A DNA stretch of 64,000 bases from Juglans regia (taxonomy: Eukaryota; Streptophyta; Magnoliopsida; Fagales; Juglandaceae). Shown here one piece after another: positions 23,901 to 35,645 of this stretch. Under the pieces are notes generated by a model. That model was given only the letters and a program-made list of their open reading frames with translations. It made no database searches and had not been told where the DNA came from. The stretch is taken from positions 5,711,485 through 5,775,484 of the forward strand of contig NC_049909.1 in assembly GCF_001411555.2 (NCBI RefSeq). Direction: 5' to 3'. The position numbers and the translations under genes are program-made. The first letter of the stretch is position 1, and every line of letters starts with the position of its first letter.

Positions 23901-24001
23901 TAGCAGTGACTTATAAATCGTTGGGATAGATGTACGCCAGCGATTTTGGGGGTATAGCCAGCGATACATAATCGCTGGTAAAAGTGTTTAACCTTGTAGT
24001 G
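20970..24001. mobile_element. Non-autonomous CACTA (En/Spm-type) DNA transposon
   Basis: The 3032-bp element starts CACTACAAGAAAG and ends AACCTTGTAGTG, the diagnostic CACTA termini. Multiple short subterminal repeats lie in both ends (GGCGAT/ATCGCC type words at 20990-21080 and 23420-23990), as expected for binding sites of the transposase. No transposase frame is seen, so it needs help in trans. It cuts the LINE ORF2 between endonuclease and linker. The flanking triplets, read on the LINE strand, are TTA and TTG, a 3-bp duplication with one change, and removing the element with one copy puts the LINE frame back in register. Confidence 0.85.
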
Positions 24002-24679
24002 TAAGAACTAGAAACACATCTCCAAAACTCTTCATGACTCATACACATATAGTGAAATTTAAACGAGACATTAACATACTTAGCAGATGATTCCGAAAGA
24101 CCCAAAACCATAGGGGAGTGATCTGAAGTCCTCCTCGGAAGGTACTGAATTCTACCCGATGGGTAAAGATCCCTAAACTTTGAATTACATAAAACTCTAT
24201 CAAGCCTAGCCCATGAACGCACCATCCCTAATTGACCGTTGCACCATGAAAAACCATTACCTGAGAAAGGCAACTCAATAAATCTGCCATCATCTATAAA
24301 AGAGCAAAAATCCTCCATTGCAATAAGCATTCTTGGATTTCCCCCTCTTCTCTCACTATCATTACGGAAGATGTTGAAATCCCAAATAATCACATGAGGA
24401 CACTGCAAATTATTAACAACAAGCATATCGGCCCACAAAGACCTCCGATCTAAATACCGGCACTTAGTATAAACCGCAGAGATCAATAAACTTGAATTAA
24501 TAGGCAGGGTAATAAGCTGATCTGAAACACCCATAACATCCACCTGCAAACCAGACTTCCAAACTAGCATTCGACAGGCACTCATCAAACTCTAGAGATG
24601 TCTTCCAATAACCCAAATGATTATCATCCCTGAAAGGTTCTGCAAGAACCATAATAATAGGTTTCTGCATTTGTAACAA
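24002..24679 (-). pseudogene. LINE ORF2 endonuclease domain
   Basis: Apurinic-type endonuclease that nicks target DNA. Two overlapping minus frames contain MQKPIIMVLAEPF (catalytic E of LxEP), a segment with ISAVYTKCRYLDRRSLW, VIIWDFNIFRN (equivalent to the GDFN motif, here with W for G), LDRVLCNSKFRDLYP and RTSDHSPMVL (SDH motif). A frameshift lies near 24500-24590. The domain ends in EEFWRCVSSS at the CACTA insertion. Confidence 0.8.
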
Positions 24680-24796
24680 CCCCCCTCAAATGTTTTCTCG
24701 AGGTGCCAAGACCTCGGATGTTCCAAAATATCAGTTTATTAATCATTTATACTACTGAAAGGACTTACTCAGAACCCTATAGGAACTATGTAACAT

Positions 24797-25150
24797 TCAT
24801 CTACTTGGTGCCTTTTTTACCATTGATTCAGAATCAGAAGAATCATCTTTATTTTTCCTAGGGTGCGGAATATTACCTTCATCATCAGATTTGCACTCCA
24901 TGACAGTTGCCTGATTGAAAATCACCATCTGCAAATTTTCCAAGACTGCTGGCGGATTATCTGACTGCACAGCAACATTCGCTATTACATCATCAACCAA
25001 GGGGTTATTCTCAGCAATCGGTACATGATCGGTTTTCGATAAAGATACTAACCCCTCAACTAGTATGGTCCAGCTGGATTCTCTGCATATCCATGGATCT
25101 TTGCTATGCACTGGGACTTCCATATCATCCATATATGCCTTGGTCTCCAA
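24797..25150 (-). pseudogene. LINE acidic spacer between zinc knuckle and endonuclease
   Basis: The frame is acidic and low in hydrophobic residues (METKAYMDDMEVPVHSKDPW at the start, SDSESMVKKAPSR at the end). Its place between the ORF1-like zinc knuckle part and the endonuclease fits the variable hinge of plant L1 elements. No domain is recognised within it. Confidence 0.45.
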
Positions 25151-25208
25151 CGTCGTTTCCGTACTTCCTTACCCTTATCCAAAATAGGCTCCTCGGTCTC
25201 CAAGTTTT

Positions 25209-26046
25209 CTAGAACCAAAAAAGGGATTTTGTATTATTCTTCGACTGCCCTTTATTAACCTTCGCGTCCTCTTCTTTTTCCTTTGGCACCCAAATTTTAC
25301 TGGACTTAATAACCTTCAAACACTTGCTTTCTTTTCCTTCCTTCCTGTTAGCTTTACAAGTTTTTGAATTATGCCCTTGCATTTTGCAAAAGGAACAAAA
25401 TGCATGCAATGTTTCATAATCAACCTCTTGGAAAATGCTAGTTGGATGCCTCAACGTCCCAATCCAAATGGACTGAATCGGCTCCTGATCTATATTCATC
25501 AGAATGCACACCCGTGCACTATCTGTTCAAGTCGCGCAGCGTGTCGCATTATCCCTCCTCAAGAAGACTCCAACCGGTGCAACAATATTACATAAGAACG
25601 ATTCTTGATAAAGATTTGGAGGTAGCCCAAGTAACATGTTCCAAACCAGTACCAGTGCAGGTTCCTCATCTCCTTTAAAATCTATCGACCATTGAAAGGG
25701 CCTATAAGCAACCCCTTCGATATCGTAGCTTTCATAGGACAAGGACTTCAAGAAATCCTCTCCATTCAAAAATCTCACAAATACATTCCGAGACTTCCAC
25801 ATCGCTGAAACTGCAGGCTGTTTCGAAGGGCCCCATCTGCAATGAATAAATCCTCAGATGAGATCCAAAGATGGTCTTTGCCTTAAGAATTTTAACACCA
25901 TAGAGAATCGAAAAGGGACTTCTGGACGATCCAACTCCTCCTGTGTAAATTGCACAAAAAACTCACCATCAACACATTTAGGTGGCCGGAAAGGAATAGA
26001 CACCTCAGGGAGGGCCTAAGGAATTTGAAATACGAACTCGGAAAAA
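25209..26046 (-). pseudogene. LINE ORF1 (DUF4283-like and zinc knuckle)
   Basis: Nucleic-acid binding ORF1 protein. The first part (about 26046-25800) reads ALPEVSIPFRPPKCVDGEFF with stops nearby. The next frame (25527-25802) shows YRPFQWSIDFKGDEEPALVL and VWNMLLGLPPNLYQESFL, typical of the DUF4283 region in plant LINEs. The frame 25209-25511 has VDYETLHAFCSFCKMQGHNS followed by KTC, a CX2CX4HX4C zinc knuckle. At least two frameshifts are present. Confidence 0.75.
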
Positions 26047-26069
26047 GTTCTTGGCTTGGCATGCGACGT

Positions 26070-26094
26070 TGGAGGGGGAGGGGGGGGGGGGGGG
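26070..26094. repeat. Poly-G tract in the LINE 5' region
   Basis: A run of G residues broken by one A lies inside the LINE 5' region. On the LINE strand it is a poly-C run upstream of ORF1. Confidence 0.7.
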
Positions 26095-27480
26095 GCTAGC
26101 TGCCCCTAGCACTAGCCATGCACATAGAAAACCAACAAGCCCTTGGACCGAAGCCTTCCAAGAACCAAGACCCTATCTTGGAGAGACGCTAGGCGAGAGA
26201 ACTCCTATCTTGATTACCTTACGACCCCTGTCCACTCAGGAGTGTCAAAAGATGGAGTGATAATCCCTAGTTCCTAAAAGAAAAGGATACTGGAGTGTGA
26301 TTGCACCTAAAGCTAGTGGGTGCCCTTCGGTGAAGGCGAAGCGAGCTGCCGTAATATGAAATGATTAAAAGTAAGACGTAGTCACCTTGCTCAAAGTGGG
26401 CAATGGTTGATGCGGTAACTAGCGGGGAACACATGGTGCATAGGGGAGTCGTGAGGTATTTATTTATAAGTTAAAATTCAAGAAAGGCCTTGAGCTCAAA
26501 GTTATGCTATGATACACAAACAAGAACCCGAGCTCACAAGTATGTTAAATGAACAAATATGAAAATGATGAAAGATGTTTTATGAAAGAAAGGATTATGA
26601 AAGTCATGATGAAAAAAGTGATGTCTTTTTGAAAAAAGTCAATGCATAAGTAAAGTCTCATGTCCATGAATTCATTTTTAAGTTTGTTTACATATGCTTA
26701 CGATATTTGTTGCATATTTTTTGTTTACTTACTGAGATTTCTCAAAATCTCACTGTTGTAATTTCCACTATCATTCCCCTACTCGGAATGGTAGAAGCTG
26801 TGCCAGGTACGCGAGACCCATAGGTATGGATGGGATTTGCGAAATAGTGGAGGACGAGTTTCCCTTTGGAGGCTCGTCATCATTTCACTCTAGATTTGTT
26901 TAAGGTTACGGCTCAGCGACTTAAGAAAATCCTAGTGACCCTCAATGAGACAAGTGTCGGTATTTTGTCCCTAGATCCTAAGAAGATTTTGAGGTTTAAG
27001 GACGACATAAATTTTGTGTCAAGATATCTTGAGCAAGCCCGAAACTCTACTGTAGAAGCGAATGGGGTTGCTGATGAGTTGGGACTAGAATCGGATTTCT
27101 GGAAGACCATGGGAGTCTTTTTGAGTTTATTAAAGGATTGGGCCTTGGTTTTGATCCCTAAGGCTTTTTGATGAATGACTTATTTTGAAAACATTGGATG
27201 TAATGGTCCCACATTTTGGGAGCCTCTTTTGGAATAATTAAGTCTTTTGATGACTCTATGAAATTTTTGCTTTAGGATTTATGTGCTTCAGTACTATAAT
27301 ATCTATTTTATTTACTGACCTAAGTAGACTTTCCGATGCGATATACTGCATACTACTAATTATCATTAAGTGCATTGCATCTTAACTATCATGTACGAGG
27401 GGTATGTAGCCTTGTGTTACATGTCCTGACGCTTTAGTCTCAGTCAAATCCCAAGCGGGGGCTGGTGGTGTCACAGATAT

Positions 27481-27762
27481 GTAATGGATTGAAGTCCTCC
27501 AAGTATTGTAAGTATTTTAGGTTCCTTAAGGATGGTGCAAGGTAGGACCATACCATAGTTCGAGTATGGTGAAGTGGGAACATTTGACAATGCGTTTAGG
27601 AGTGTATATTCAAGTGTGAGGGTGCAATGAGCACGAAACAAGTGTGAACATGTATTTCATCTAAAAACCATGTGTATCCTTAGTGAGTCAAGGCAAAACA
27701 TAATGGAGAAATACTCTAGTGCATAGGTCTAGGGTGGAAGTGTTTGAAAGAAAAAAATGGAT
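27481..27762. other. Non-coding gap, nothing recognised
   Basis: This short stretch lies between LTR A3 and the next MITE-like element. No gene or repeat boundary was seen. Confidence 0.4.
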
Positions 27763-28103
27763 AGGCTTCGTTTGAATACTTAGAATATCTCACGATATCA
27801 ATGAATAGTAGTGAAAATATTTAAGTTAAAATGTTTTGTTCGATTTTGGGAAATGAGAGAGAAAAATTTGAATAAAAATATTATAAAGTTAAAAAATTGT
27901 TTGAATATAATTTTTCTTATGAAATCTGAAAAATTTGTCATGTTTTTGTGTTTTATTTGAGCATTTGAGAAAATTATAATGATTAAATAATGATTAGATG
28001 AAAAAGTTAAAAACTTGAAATTGAAAAATGTTTTGTGTTTAAGTCATGTTTGGGAAGAAAATATCTGAGAATATTTGAAAATACTTATGTTCCCAAATGC
28101 ACC
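27763..28103. mobile_element. AT-rich MITE-like element
   Basis: The left end reads GGCTTCGTTTGAATACTTAG and the right end in reverse reads GGTGCATTTGGGAACATAAG. They are imperfect inverted ends of the 'GTTTGG' type. The interior has AATATCTCA and TCTGAGAATATTTGAAAATA as a further inverted pair. There is no coding capacity and I could not define the target duplication. Confidence 0.45.
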
Positions 28104-28460
28104 TTGAACTTACTATGATTTTATGTGTGAACGAGTGTAGGTCTGAGTAATAGGATTGTAATTGATAGAAAGTAGATTTTATTGTTTATTATTCTATGTG
28201 ATTTATCCTATAATACCTAATTCCTCTCAGGTTTTAAAGCTAAAGAATACTACTTTAATAAAACAAAATCCCTCAAAACTAAAAGCTGTCCATTGCATTT
28301 ATTAATGGAAAATAAAACTATCATGTGCCACAAAATCCCTCGATATGAAAATAAATCATAAATATCCTCAATCCTTAAGCATCAATGTTATTCCCCTAAA
28401 CAACATCATGTCCAGCAACATCCTCATAAACTTCCTCGCCTGGGGTGGAAAAAACATAAA
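28104..28460. other. Non-coding gap, nothing recognised
   Basis: AT-rich sequence without long open frames. Repeat B starts near its right end. Confidence 0.4.
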
Positions 28461-28954
28461 AATAAAAAATGAATCAAATACTCAATAAGAACCACACCAT
28501 GCAATAAAAATAATAACAATCTATGTTTCAGTTAACATCAACATTCTCAAGAATTTAATTCACATTATACACAAACATTAACTTTAGGCATAAAAGAAAC
28601 ATTCATTCTTTAATTTCATATCCTTAATGGTCGTTACAAACTATTACCACCGTCTGCTAGACTTAGTGACCCTTTGTGGTCATGACACTTTTCGTGGCTA
28701 GCGGATAAAATCTTCTTCCTCAAGAATGGGTCATCACTAGGTGCACCGCTAGTGATACATTCTGGCAGTGATAATCAGTCTCTAATCTCATGGTATAGTC
28801 TTCATCGTCATGGCCAGTACATTAACCTCATCAAACACATGCAGTCATACGTTTTTCTTTTTCCGTCTTTCCTTTAACCTGACATTATCTTACCAGGGGC
28901 CTTTCATTATTTAAAATATATAGTCATACTATATAATATTTAGTCACTTAATCA
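28461..28954 (-). repeat. Repeat B, left part (split by A4)
   Basis: The reverse complement matches 60228-60760 over most of its length, for example GGTTCTTA(T/C)TGAGTATT and GATGACCCATTC(T/C)TGAGG. The match continues on the other side of A4 (32524 to about 32590). The repeat may be an LTR fragment of an unknown element. It has no coding frame. Confidence 0.65.
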
Positions 28955-31067
28955 TGAACCCTAGCCCTCGCTTGGGATTGGAAGGTGACTGAAATGCTGG
29001 GTAATGCAACACAAAGCTATATACCCCTCATACATGACATATAAGATGTAATGCACCTATGTATACTAGTAGTATGCAATAAATAATGTAGCGGAAAATG
29101 TAAAGTGTGTATAGGACTAGGCAATGCATAAAGCAGTTGGCTTAGCACATGGTACCATAAGACTAATCATAACCCAAATATTGCTTTTAGCATATCATAT
29201 TTTTCAAAAGTACTAGATAAAAGATATGTTCATTGTTTCCCAAAACATAAGTACTAGAAACCTTTTCCCAAAACAAAGGGAACAATCACAAAAAGTCCTT
29301 AAATCATTAGAAATCCAAACATGTTTCTTGGCACAGGAAAATCGTCCCTCTTTTTTTTTTCACAAACTAGTTGTGTTTCTTTCTTTTCTCCAAAAAATTC
29401 GATCCTTGTTCCGATTCTTTAATCTCTTTAGCTCGTCAATGAACTACAATGCCTCAGAAATAAACCGTTCGGCGTTCTAGACCCTATCCAACAAGGAGGA
29501 CTCCGTCGAGCTCTCATTGTTCATCGGTACCTCCTCGACGGTCGGGGGTACCATCCTCTTGTGTTTCACCATGGGGTGATCTTCTAGACTTGTCACAACT
29601 TCTACCATTCTGGGTGGGAAATGGTAGTAGAAACTTCTACAATGAGATTTTGAGAACTCTCAGCAAGTAAACATACAACATACAATAGTTAACATAAGCA
29701 TACAAGTGACAAATCATGGAATGCATAAATGAACATGTACTTGACATTTGATGTAACCAAAAACTTGACTTTTTTCGAAAGACATGTAACAGAGACTTTT
29801 AGACTTTCTAGAAAAAAACTTCCTTGATATCTTTTTCGTGTTGATCTTTAAACATTCATTTTATGTCTTATCTTATCACGTGATTCATATCATGTGAGTT
29901 TATTGCCTTGTTCTTATAACACATGGTGGACACAACATGGCTCCCCCTAAGCACCACGTGGTCCTGCTAGTTACTGCACGACCAACGATCCATACATCGT
30001 GATGAATACGTCTTATTCATAATCATTATAACACGATAATACTTCGTTGAGTTATTTGCCTTAGTCATGGCACCCACTAGTGTTAGGTACTACCTCGCTC
30101 TGACATCCTTTCCAAAAAGATCCATCCGAGGTACGCCGACGGTTCTTTGTTGACCCAGGGGTTACCACTCCATTCTTAAGCACTCTAGAGTGGATATATG
30201 AGTTCCACCAGGACATTTCCCCGTCCTAGCATTTGAGGTTGTGATAAAACATTTACAAACACTTTTCCTTGAAAAACCTTTCTCCTAAATGCATGTGACA
30301 TGAGACTTAAGACATACTCCTTCTTACACTTGACATGTGGCATATGAACTGTCGTGCATGAAATAATCAAGCGTAACATATTCAAATCATGACATGATAA
30401 CATAGAACACATAAAATATCAAAACATCTTCATAAACATAGAAAAACATGACTTGGTTGAAACATCAAAGGCCTATTAACATGGAGAAATTTTACTTTAA
30501 CATGTTTCAAAATTGAAGCATAATAGATAAACATAATGGCAAGGGTGAATCAAGTATAAAATTATGACAACATCACAAGAATCTAAAACATTTAACCCTA
30601 AAATAACTTAATCTTAATGGCACATGAAATACCAACATAACCTTATGCAAAACCAAAACTTGTGCATGTGAGTCATGGCATTTGCAACATGGATCTGAAA
30701 CATATAATCGTTTTCACGATCTTATACAAAATCACAATAGAGTATTCAACCAAGTAAAGCATGAAATAACAATAAAAAAGTAATAATAACAAAGAAAAGA
30801 TTTACACAAATATATACACATGTTGACCAAACTAAGTTGAGTGATTACTTACAAAACTCCTTCAAGAAAGCACTAGAAAGCTGTAAATGGAAGTAAAACT
30901 TGTTAGAACAAGAGTTTTGAACCCTAATCCGTGTGCACGAGTGTGTGAGGTTTCTAGGGTTCATCACTTGCTGTTGGAAATGCCTCAACCTTTCGGCTCT
31001 AGGGTTTTTCGAACATGAAAACCCTACAAGTTCATGTAACCGTGGCTAGGTCATGAACATGTAAGTA

Positions 31068-31102
<35 letters not shown>

Positions 31103-32523
31103 CGTGTGTGTTTGGCTGATTGTCTAGAGGATATATAAGTCCTCAAAGTTTTGGCTTCTCCCCTCCTTGAAAAACCCTAGGTTATTCCAAGATGAATAAC
31201 CTTGAAATCATGTGTATACTTCGAAAATCTCAAACTCTTTGCAGTGTGATGAAAAAAGATACAAAATGAGGTCCTCACCCTGGATTCCTTCTTGCTTGGT
31301 TTTGTGGCCCTTCCTTGAATGTAGAGAAGAATGGTTTCTTGTTTGTTTGGAAAGAAAGTGTGAGAAAGTGAAGAAATCTCTAAGTGGTCGTGTAAGAGAG
31401 TGGGAGAGGATGAGAGCATGTGAAATCCGAAAATGGCAAAAGAGAAAAGAGAAAAGCCCTTGGGCGTGTGGCACCTCCCCCTTTATATAGAACTCTCCAC
31501 AAAATCCTATTGGTTGCTAGTGGTCCATTGCATGAAGGACAAGTGGCGTGTAACTTCTCCCTTTGGCCGAATGTCCCTTCATCTTCTAAAAATTGATGCT
31601 TGCATGTGTGAGACATGGCATAGGAGTGTGTATACCTCTTTGCCGTCCACTCCCTCTCAAATTTCTATGAAGATCTTTCATATTCTAGTACTCATTCCCT
31701 AGGTGACGTTTTCAAATACCTATGGCCCTCCTTTGTAACCCTAATGTGACATGTGGCGTATGAGTGTGTGTCCTTGAGTGTAGTGACCGAAAGTCTAGGG
31801 TTAGGATAGACATTTTATGCACAAGTCCTTTCTTCTTCCTTCTAGAAACACTCCTCTACTAGTGCATGGTTGACAAGTTGCAAAATGTCAGAAAAGTCAC
31901 TTGAGTGGGTGTGTGGGTAAGGGAATCCGAAAATCCCTCTTGTCCCTTGGGCTTCCCTAAGCAAATCTCTTGAAAAGACCTCCTTTATATTTTCTCTAAG
32001 CGCCACTTCCCATGAAAATCCTCTTGGAACTCAAACAATTGTCAAATTGCATGGGGTGTGTGCATGTGGGTGAGTTGGCTGAGTGGCCTTTGGCCTTCTC
32101 TAGGTCATCCCATCATTTCCTTATTCTAGAAGCCTTCTTGCATGAAAGACAAGTGGCAAACCAAAGGGCTTGTCACTAGGGTTGGCATGCATGCCTCTTT
32201 TGGCTTCCCAAACACTTCTCTCTCTCCCCTTAGCCCACTGACACATCCAGGTTCATTGGCCTTACATGTGTGACAAATAGCACAAGCCTCATGGCTTGGG
32301 CATGTCCCTATGGCTCTTTTAGGATTTTTTTTAAGCTCAAGCCCACTTAGTTGGCCGAAATCTAAGGGTTTGAGTGACCATTTCGGCCAACTAAGTGGGC
32401 TTGGATGCTAAACTACTAGTCCAAGGCCTCTATCTATCTAGACCTAACTTTCATGGCTCTAAAATAATGTTAAGGCAACGAAAAAAAACGCGGATGAAAT
32501 CTAACTAGATTCGGGTTATCACA
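28955..32523 (-). repeat. Solo LTR, family A (copy A4), 3.6 kb
   Basis: The segment starts TGAACCCTAGCCCTCGCTTG and ends GGGTTATCACA. It shares the family blocks (ACCCCTCATACATGACAT, TTGACCCAGGGGTTACCACT). The flanks AATCA and ATGCA agree at only three of five positions, so the target duplication is weak. The flanking repeat B is continuous across the site when compared with its other copy, which supports an insertion. The TATA box is TATATAAAGG on the minus strand at about 31481-31490. A (GT)n/(GC)n tract lies at 31069-31110. The short open frames inside have no known motifs. Confidence 0.75.
32338..32403. repeat. 24-bp perfect inverted repeat (hairpin) in A4
   Basis: The arms 32338-32361 and 32380-32403 are perfect reverse complements (arm starts CAAGCCCACTTAGTTGGCCG), separated by an 18-base loop. 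I do not see this hairpin at the matching place of A1 or A3. Confidence 0.85.
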
Positions 32524-32590
32524 ATGCAATTCTAGAATCACATGCAATTTCCTTCATCATAGATCGGGTTCATGAAAAAGGGATACCTAT
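32524..32590 (-). repeat. Repeat B, right part
   Basis: The reverse complement reads ATGAACCCGATCTATGATGA, later GATTCTAGAATTGCAT, which aligns with 60180-60225 (ATGAACCCAATGACTGATGA, then GATTTTAGAACTGCAT). This continues repeat B across the A4 insertion. Confidence 0.6.
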
Positions 32591-33038
32591 GAAAGCTCAT
32601 ATATACATATGTATATATGTATATATATGTATACACACACACACACACCTTTATAGCATTTACATTACATATATAGTTGCAAAAGACCTTTCAGTTACAC
32701 AAAATGGTGTATGGAAAAACATGATCATAGTTACTTACCTCAATCTTTACATAATTAAACTACTCGTGCGTGTCACCAAACGTGAACAATGAACCTATAA
32801 ACATACATTAGCTTTCTTTTCATCATGTAGAAAGCTTCAGAGTCTTTGAACTCTACAATTATCTCATATCTAATCCTCATATTAGATTATAAGCCATATT
32901 GTCTTAGGATCAATGTAATCTTTTTTTAACATAATCTTTAAAAGATTTTAGAGAATTGCTATACGTATATCACATCATTTCACATGTCTCTCCTAACTTA
33001 TTACTCTTTCAAACAATTAGATTCTTATGCCATTCATC
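32591..33038. other. AT-rich gap
   Basis: This contains short (AT) and (CA) microsatellites at 32604-32650. No gene is seen. Confidence 0.4.
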
Positions 33039-33595
33039 CACACGCACACACCCTCACATCAACACCCACACCCACATGCATATATGCAAATACACACACC
33101 TATGCACACTTGCACCTACACACACGTATACCCATACACCCACCCACCCATTCACACCCCATAAAGGGCTACGTACACTCCAACATGCACTCTCATACTC
33201 CAAATATGCACACATCTGCACCCATAAACCCACCCTCAACTACACACACCTAGCCCCATGCCAAAACACTCAAAACGACCATGGATATCATTCACCCAAG
33301 TACACCCACACTCACAAATGCACACACCAACACACACACAACCACACCCCATGAACACATACATATACATAACCACGCAGATGTGCCACACATGTGACCA
33401 CACCTTCGCACTGAAACACCTATACACGCTGACATACACATGGACCCGCACATGCACAAACTTGTACCCACCCACCACACACCCACACACAAATACCAAC
33501 ACCTACACCCGCACACGCATGCACGCACCAACACCAACATAAGCACACAACCTCAAACACACATATGCACACACCCACACTTGCACACCCTTAAG
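33039..33595. repeat. Degenerate CA/CCCA-rich simple repeat
   Basis: About 550 bp consists almost only of CACA, CACC and ACAC words with scattered TG and AT steps. Open frames in both directions here are rich in His, Thr and Pro, or Cys and Val, purely because of composition. It looks like an old expanded (CA)n/(CACACC)n array. Confidence 0.8.
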
Positions 33596-33923
33596 CAGGG
33601 CAACCAGTCAACCCACCCCTTGCCACCGTCTTGGTGGACCCTTTAACCTTGCCCTTGACCTTATCTTACAAATCTAGAATTCCCTATCTAGCTACTGGCC
33701 GGGCGAATTGCCCTCTGGGTCATCCAGCCACTCATGAGTCTCATTGGGGTAAAGACCCATTTTGTCCAAAATTCCTTTTTAAACCCCAAAATAGCTTTTT
33801 AAAGCCCAGAACGACTTTTAGCCCACATCAACTACAATTTCTACATGAATTTTCAATTTAACTATATATAGTGAATTTTATGATTAAAATATTACAAATT
33901 AATCTAAAACTAGTTTCAATCTC
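33596..33923. other. Non-coding gap, nothing recognised
   Basis: The segment lies between the CA-rich array and gypsy-2 and ends in ATCTC, the left target duplication of gypsy-2. Confidence 0.4.
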
Positions 33924-34788
33924 TGATGAGAACCAAGGTGAGCCTAGTCTTAAAGATCTTTTGTAAGTTCCAAATTGGCCAATTACAAGATCAAGAGCTA
34001 AGAAGATCAAGAAAATAATGCAAAGATTGGTAAAATCTACTTGGGACGAGTCTAGCAAGAGCCGAATATTCAAGATATGCTTGAGAGAATGAGATCCAAT
34101 GATCATTCACGTGATACAAGCATTGGAAGAGTGCAACATAAATTAGGGCCTATTATTATAATTATGTGATTGAAAGTCTTGGACTTGTTTATTTCATTAA
34201 AGGGGCTTATTTTATTAGTTATAGGAATTAATCTAGAATAATTGAGCTTGAGGATGCTTGGCCCACATGTCTTATTTCTTATGAAATAGGGTTTTTGGGA
34301 AAACCTTTTATTTTGGCCAATGGCTTATTTGAAAAGTTACTTTTTAGGAACTAGAGTTTAAAGAAATACTGTAGTCGCGGTACTGTAGCCACGACACTAT
34401 TCATCCAGGGGTATATTTGGAAGAAAGAGCTTTATTTTGATTAGGGTTTTAATTAGATTTTGGTTTAAATACTCTTTGTAGCCTCATGTTAAGAAGTTTA
34501 TGAAATTTGATGAATTTATTCATTGTGAGTTGAGTTTACTCCTCTTGTTCTTGATTGAACTTTTGAACTTATCAAAGGTAAATCACAACCTTTGTGGCGT
34601 TCCTCCATTTAATCTGGGTTCTTGAGACAGGTTCTTCAATGGGTCTAGATTTTAATATAATCTAAGTTCTTGAAATGAGTTCTCAACGGGTCTAGGTTCT
34701 CCATCCACTGACTTGATTTTGGCTTTCTTGGATGAGTTTTCAAATTGATTGTGGGTTCAAGACACTCAATTTCCATGGGTTCATATCA
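33924..34788 (+). repeat. gypsy-2 5' LTR
   Basis: The LTR is 865 bp. It starts TGATGAGAACC and ends GGTTCATATCA. The 3' copy starts TGATATGAACC, an exact inverse of the end, so the ends were an 11-bp inverted repeat. Confidence 0.9.
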
Positions 34789-34807
34789 TTTGGTATTCAA
34801 AGCAAGG
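34789..34807 (+). other. gypsy-2 primer binding site
   Basis: TTTGGTATTCAAAGCAAGG lies directly after the 5' LTR. It resembles the initiator-Met primer site TTGGTATCAGAGC. Confidence 0.7.
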
Positions 34808-35645
34808 TTTCCAATCAGATCTGATTCTATCTTTTAACTCTTACATCCTTAATTTTAATTCTAGGGCTCCATTGTTCTAGGGTTATAAAAAAACAAAATA
34901 AATAAATAAAAAGTAGACTGCCGAAATTCTTAGGGTTTTTGGTTTGGTTGAAATTTGCATTACCTAGGGTTTCAAAATTCTAGGGTTTATTGCATCTCTA
35001 AGTTTGTCAATTGCTTGGAGTGCCGTTTCATTGTTGCTCTTCTACTTCATTGCCAATTCTTGTGTGCTTGAATTCAATTGCTTGATTTTCACAATTGAAT
35101 ATTATTGTTTGTGATTGAATTAGAGAAAAGAAGATAAAAGAAAATAGAGGAAAAGAAAAGAAAAGAAAAGAAAAGAAAATTCGAAAAAAAGAAGAAGAAG
35201 AAGAAGAAGAAAAGAAAATGTAGCATATTCAAAAGTTGCTACATAGTTACAATAAAGATAAAGAAATACATTTATTGATTGAGTTTTATCATCAAATGGG
35301 CTGAATACATCTTTCTAGTTGGTATCTTATTTTATAATTACTCTTTTCTTCGTATAAATTCTTTGAGTCTCGTGTCATTTTATTCCTTCCTTGTTTCTTG
35401 TTCTTGTTTCTTTGATTTATATTACTGGTTAGAATAAAACAAGGTTGTATTGTCTTGATTTAGTTTAACTAGTTCTTAAAGAACTTGAGCGAAAAAAATC
35501 TTGAGGTAAAAGGTAAGAGAGTGTGAGACTATTATCGGGAAATAGCCAATTAAGAGTAAAACACGAGTGAAGTGCCATTATTTGAGTGTAAACACGTAAG
35601 GGAGTGTATGAGGTTTTCCACTAACATTCTTTTGTGCAGCATATT

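Larger units (their letters stand above)
17282..26220 (-). mobile_element. L1-type LINE with RNase H, carrying a CACTA insertion
   Basis: This non-LTR retrotransposon lies on the minus strand. It has ORF1 with a zinc knuckle (25209-26046), then an ORF2 with an endonuclease, reverse transcriptase, zf-RVT region and RNase H, and a (TAA)n tail at 17282-17329. It sits inside LTR A3. Flanking target copies are 17 bp long with one mismatch (17265-17281 and 26221-26237, ACGACCC[A/C]TGTCCACTC), a length typical of LINE insertion. A 3.0-kb CACTA element is inserted in ORF2. Without it the LINE would be about 5.9 kb. Several frames are broken, so it is not active. Confidence 0.85.
14897..27475 (+). repeat. 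Solo LTR, family A (copy A3), split by a LINE
   Basis: The element starts TGTGACGACCAAGA and ends GGTGGTGTCACA. Perfect flanking duplications GATAT lie at 14892-14896 and 27476-27480. The sequence is the reverse of A1, A2, A4 and A5. It is interrupted from 17282 to 26220 by a LINE; without the LINE and one target copy, the LTR would be about 3.6 kb. A TATA box (CTATAAAAATGG, 16009-16020) sits about 1.1 kb from the 5' end, which sets the transcription direction as plus. The region between the TATA box and the 5' end would be U3. A 40-bp tandem duplication lies at 15291-15370. Confidence 0.85.

Noticed and set aside
31177..31702. Overlapping open frames in LTR A4
   Set aside because: They lie in the LTR promoter and leader, in both strands, with no known motifs and no conservation in A1 or A3.
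32956..33646. Several open frames of 60-132 codons in the CA-rich tract
   Set aside because: They occur on both strands and are rich in His/Thr/Pro or Cys/Val because of the simple repeat.
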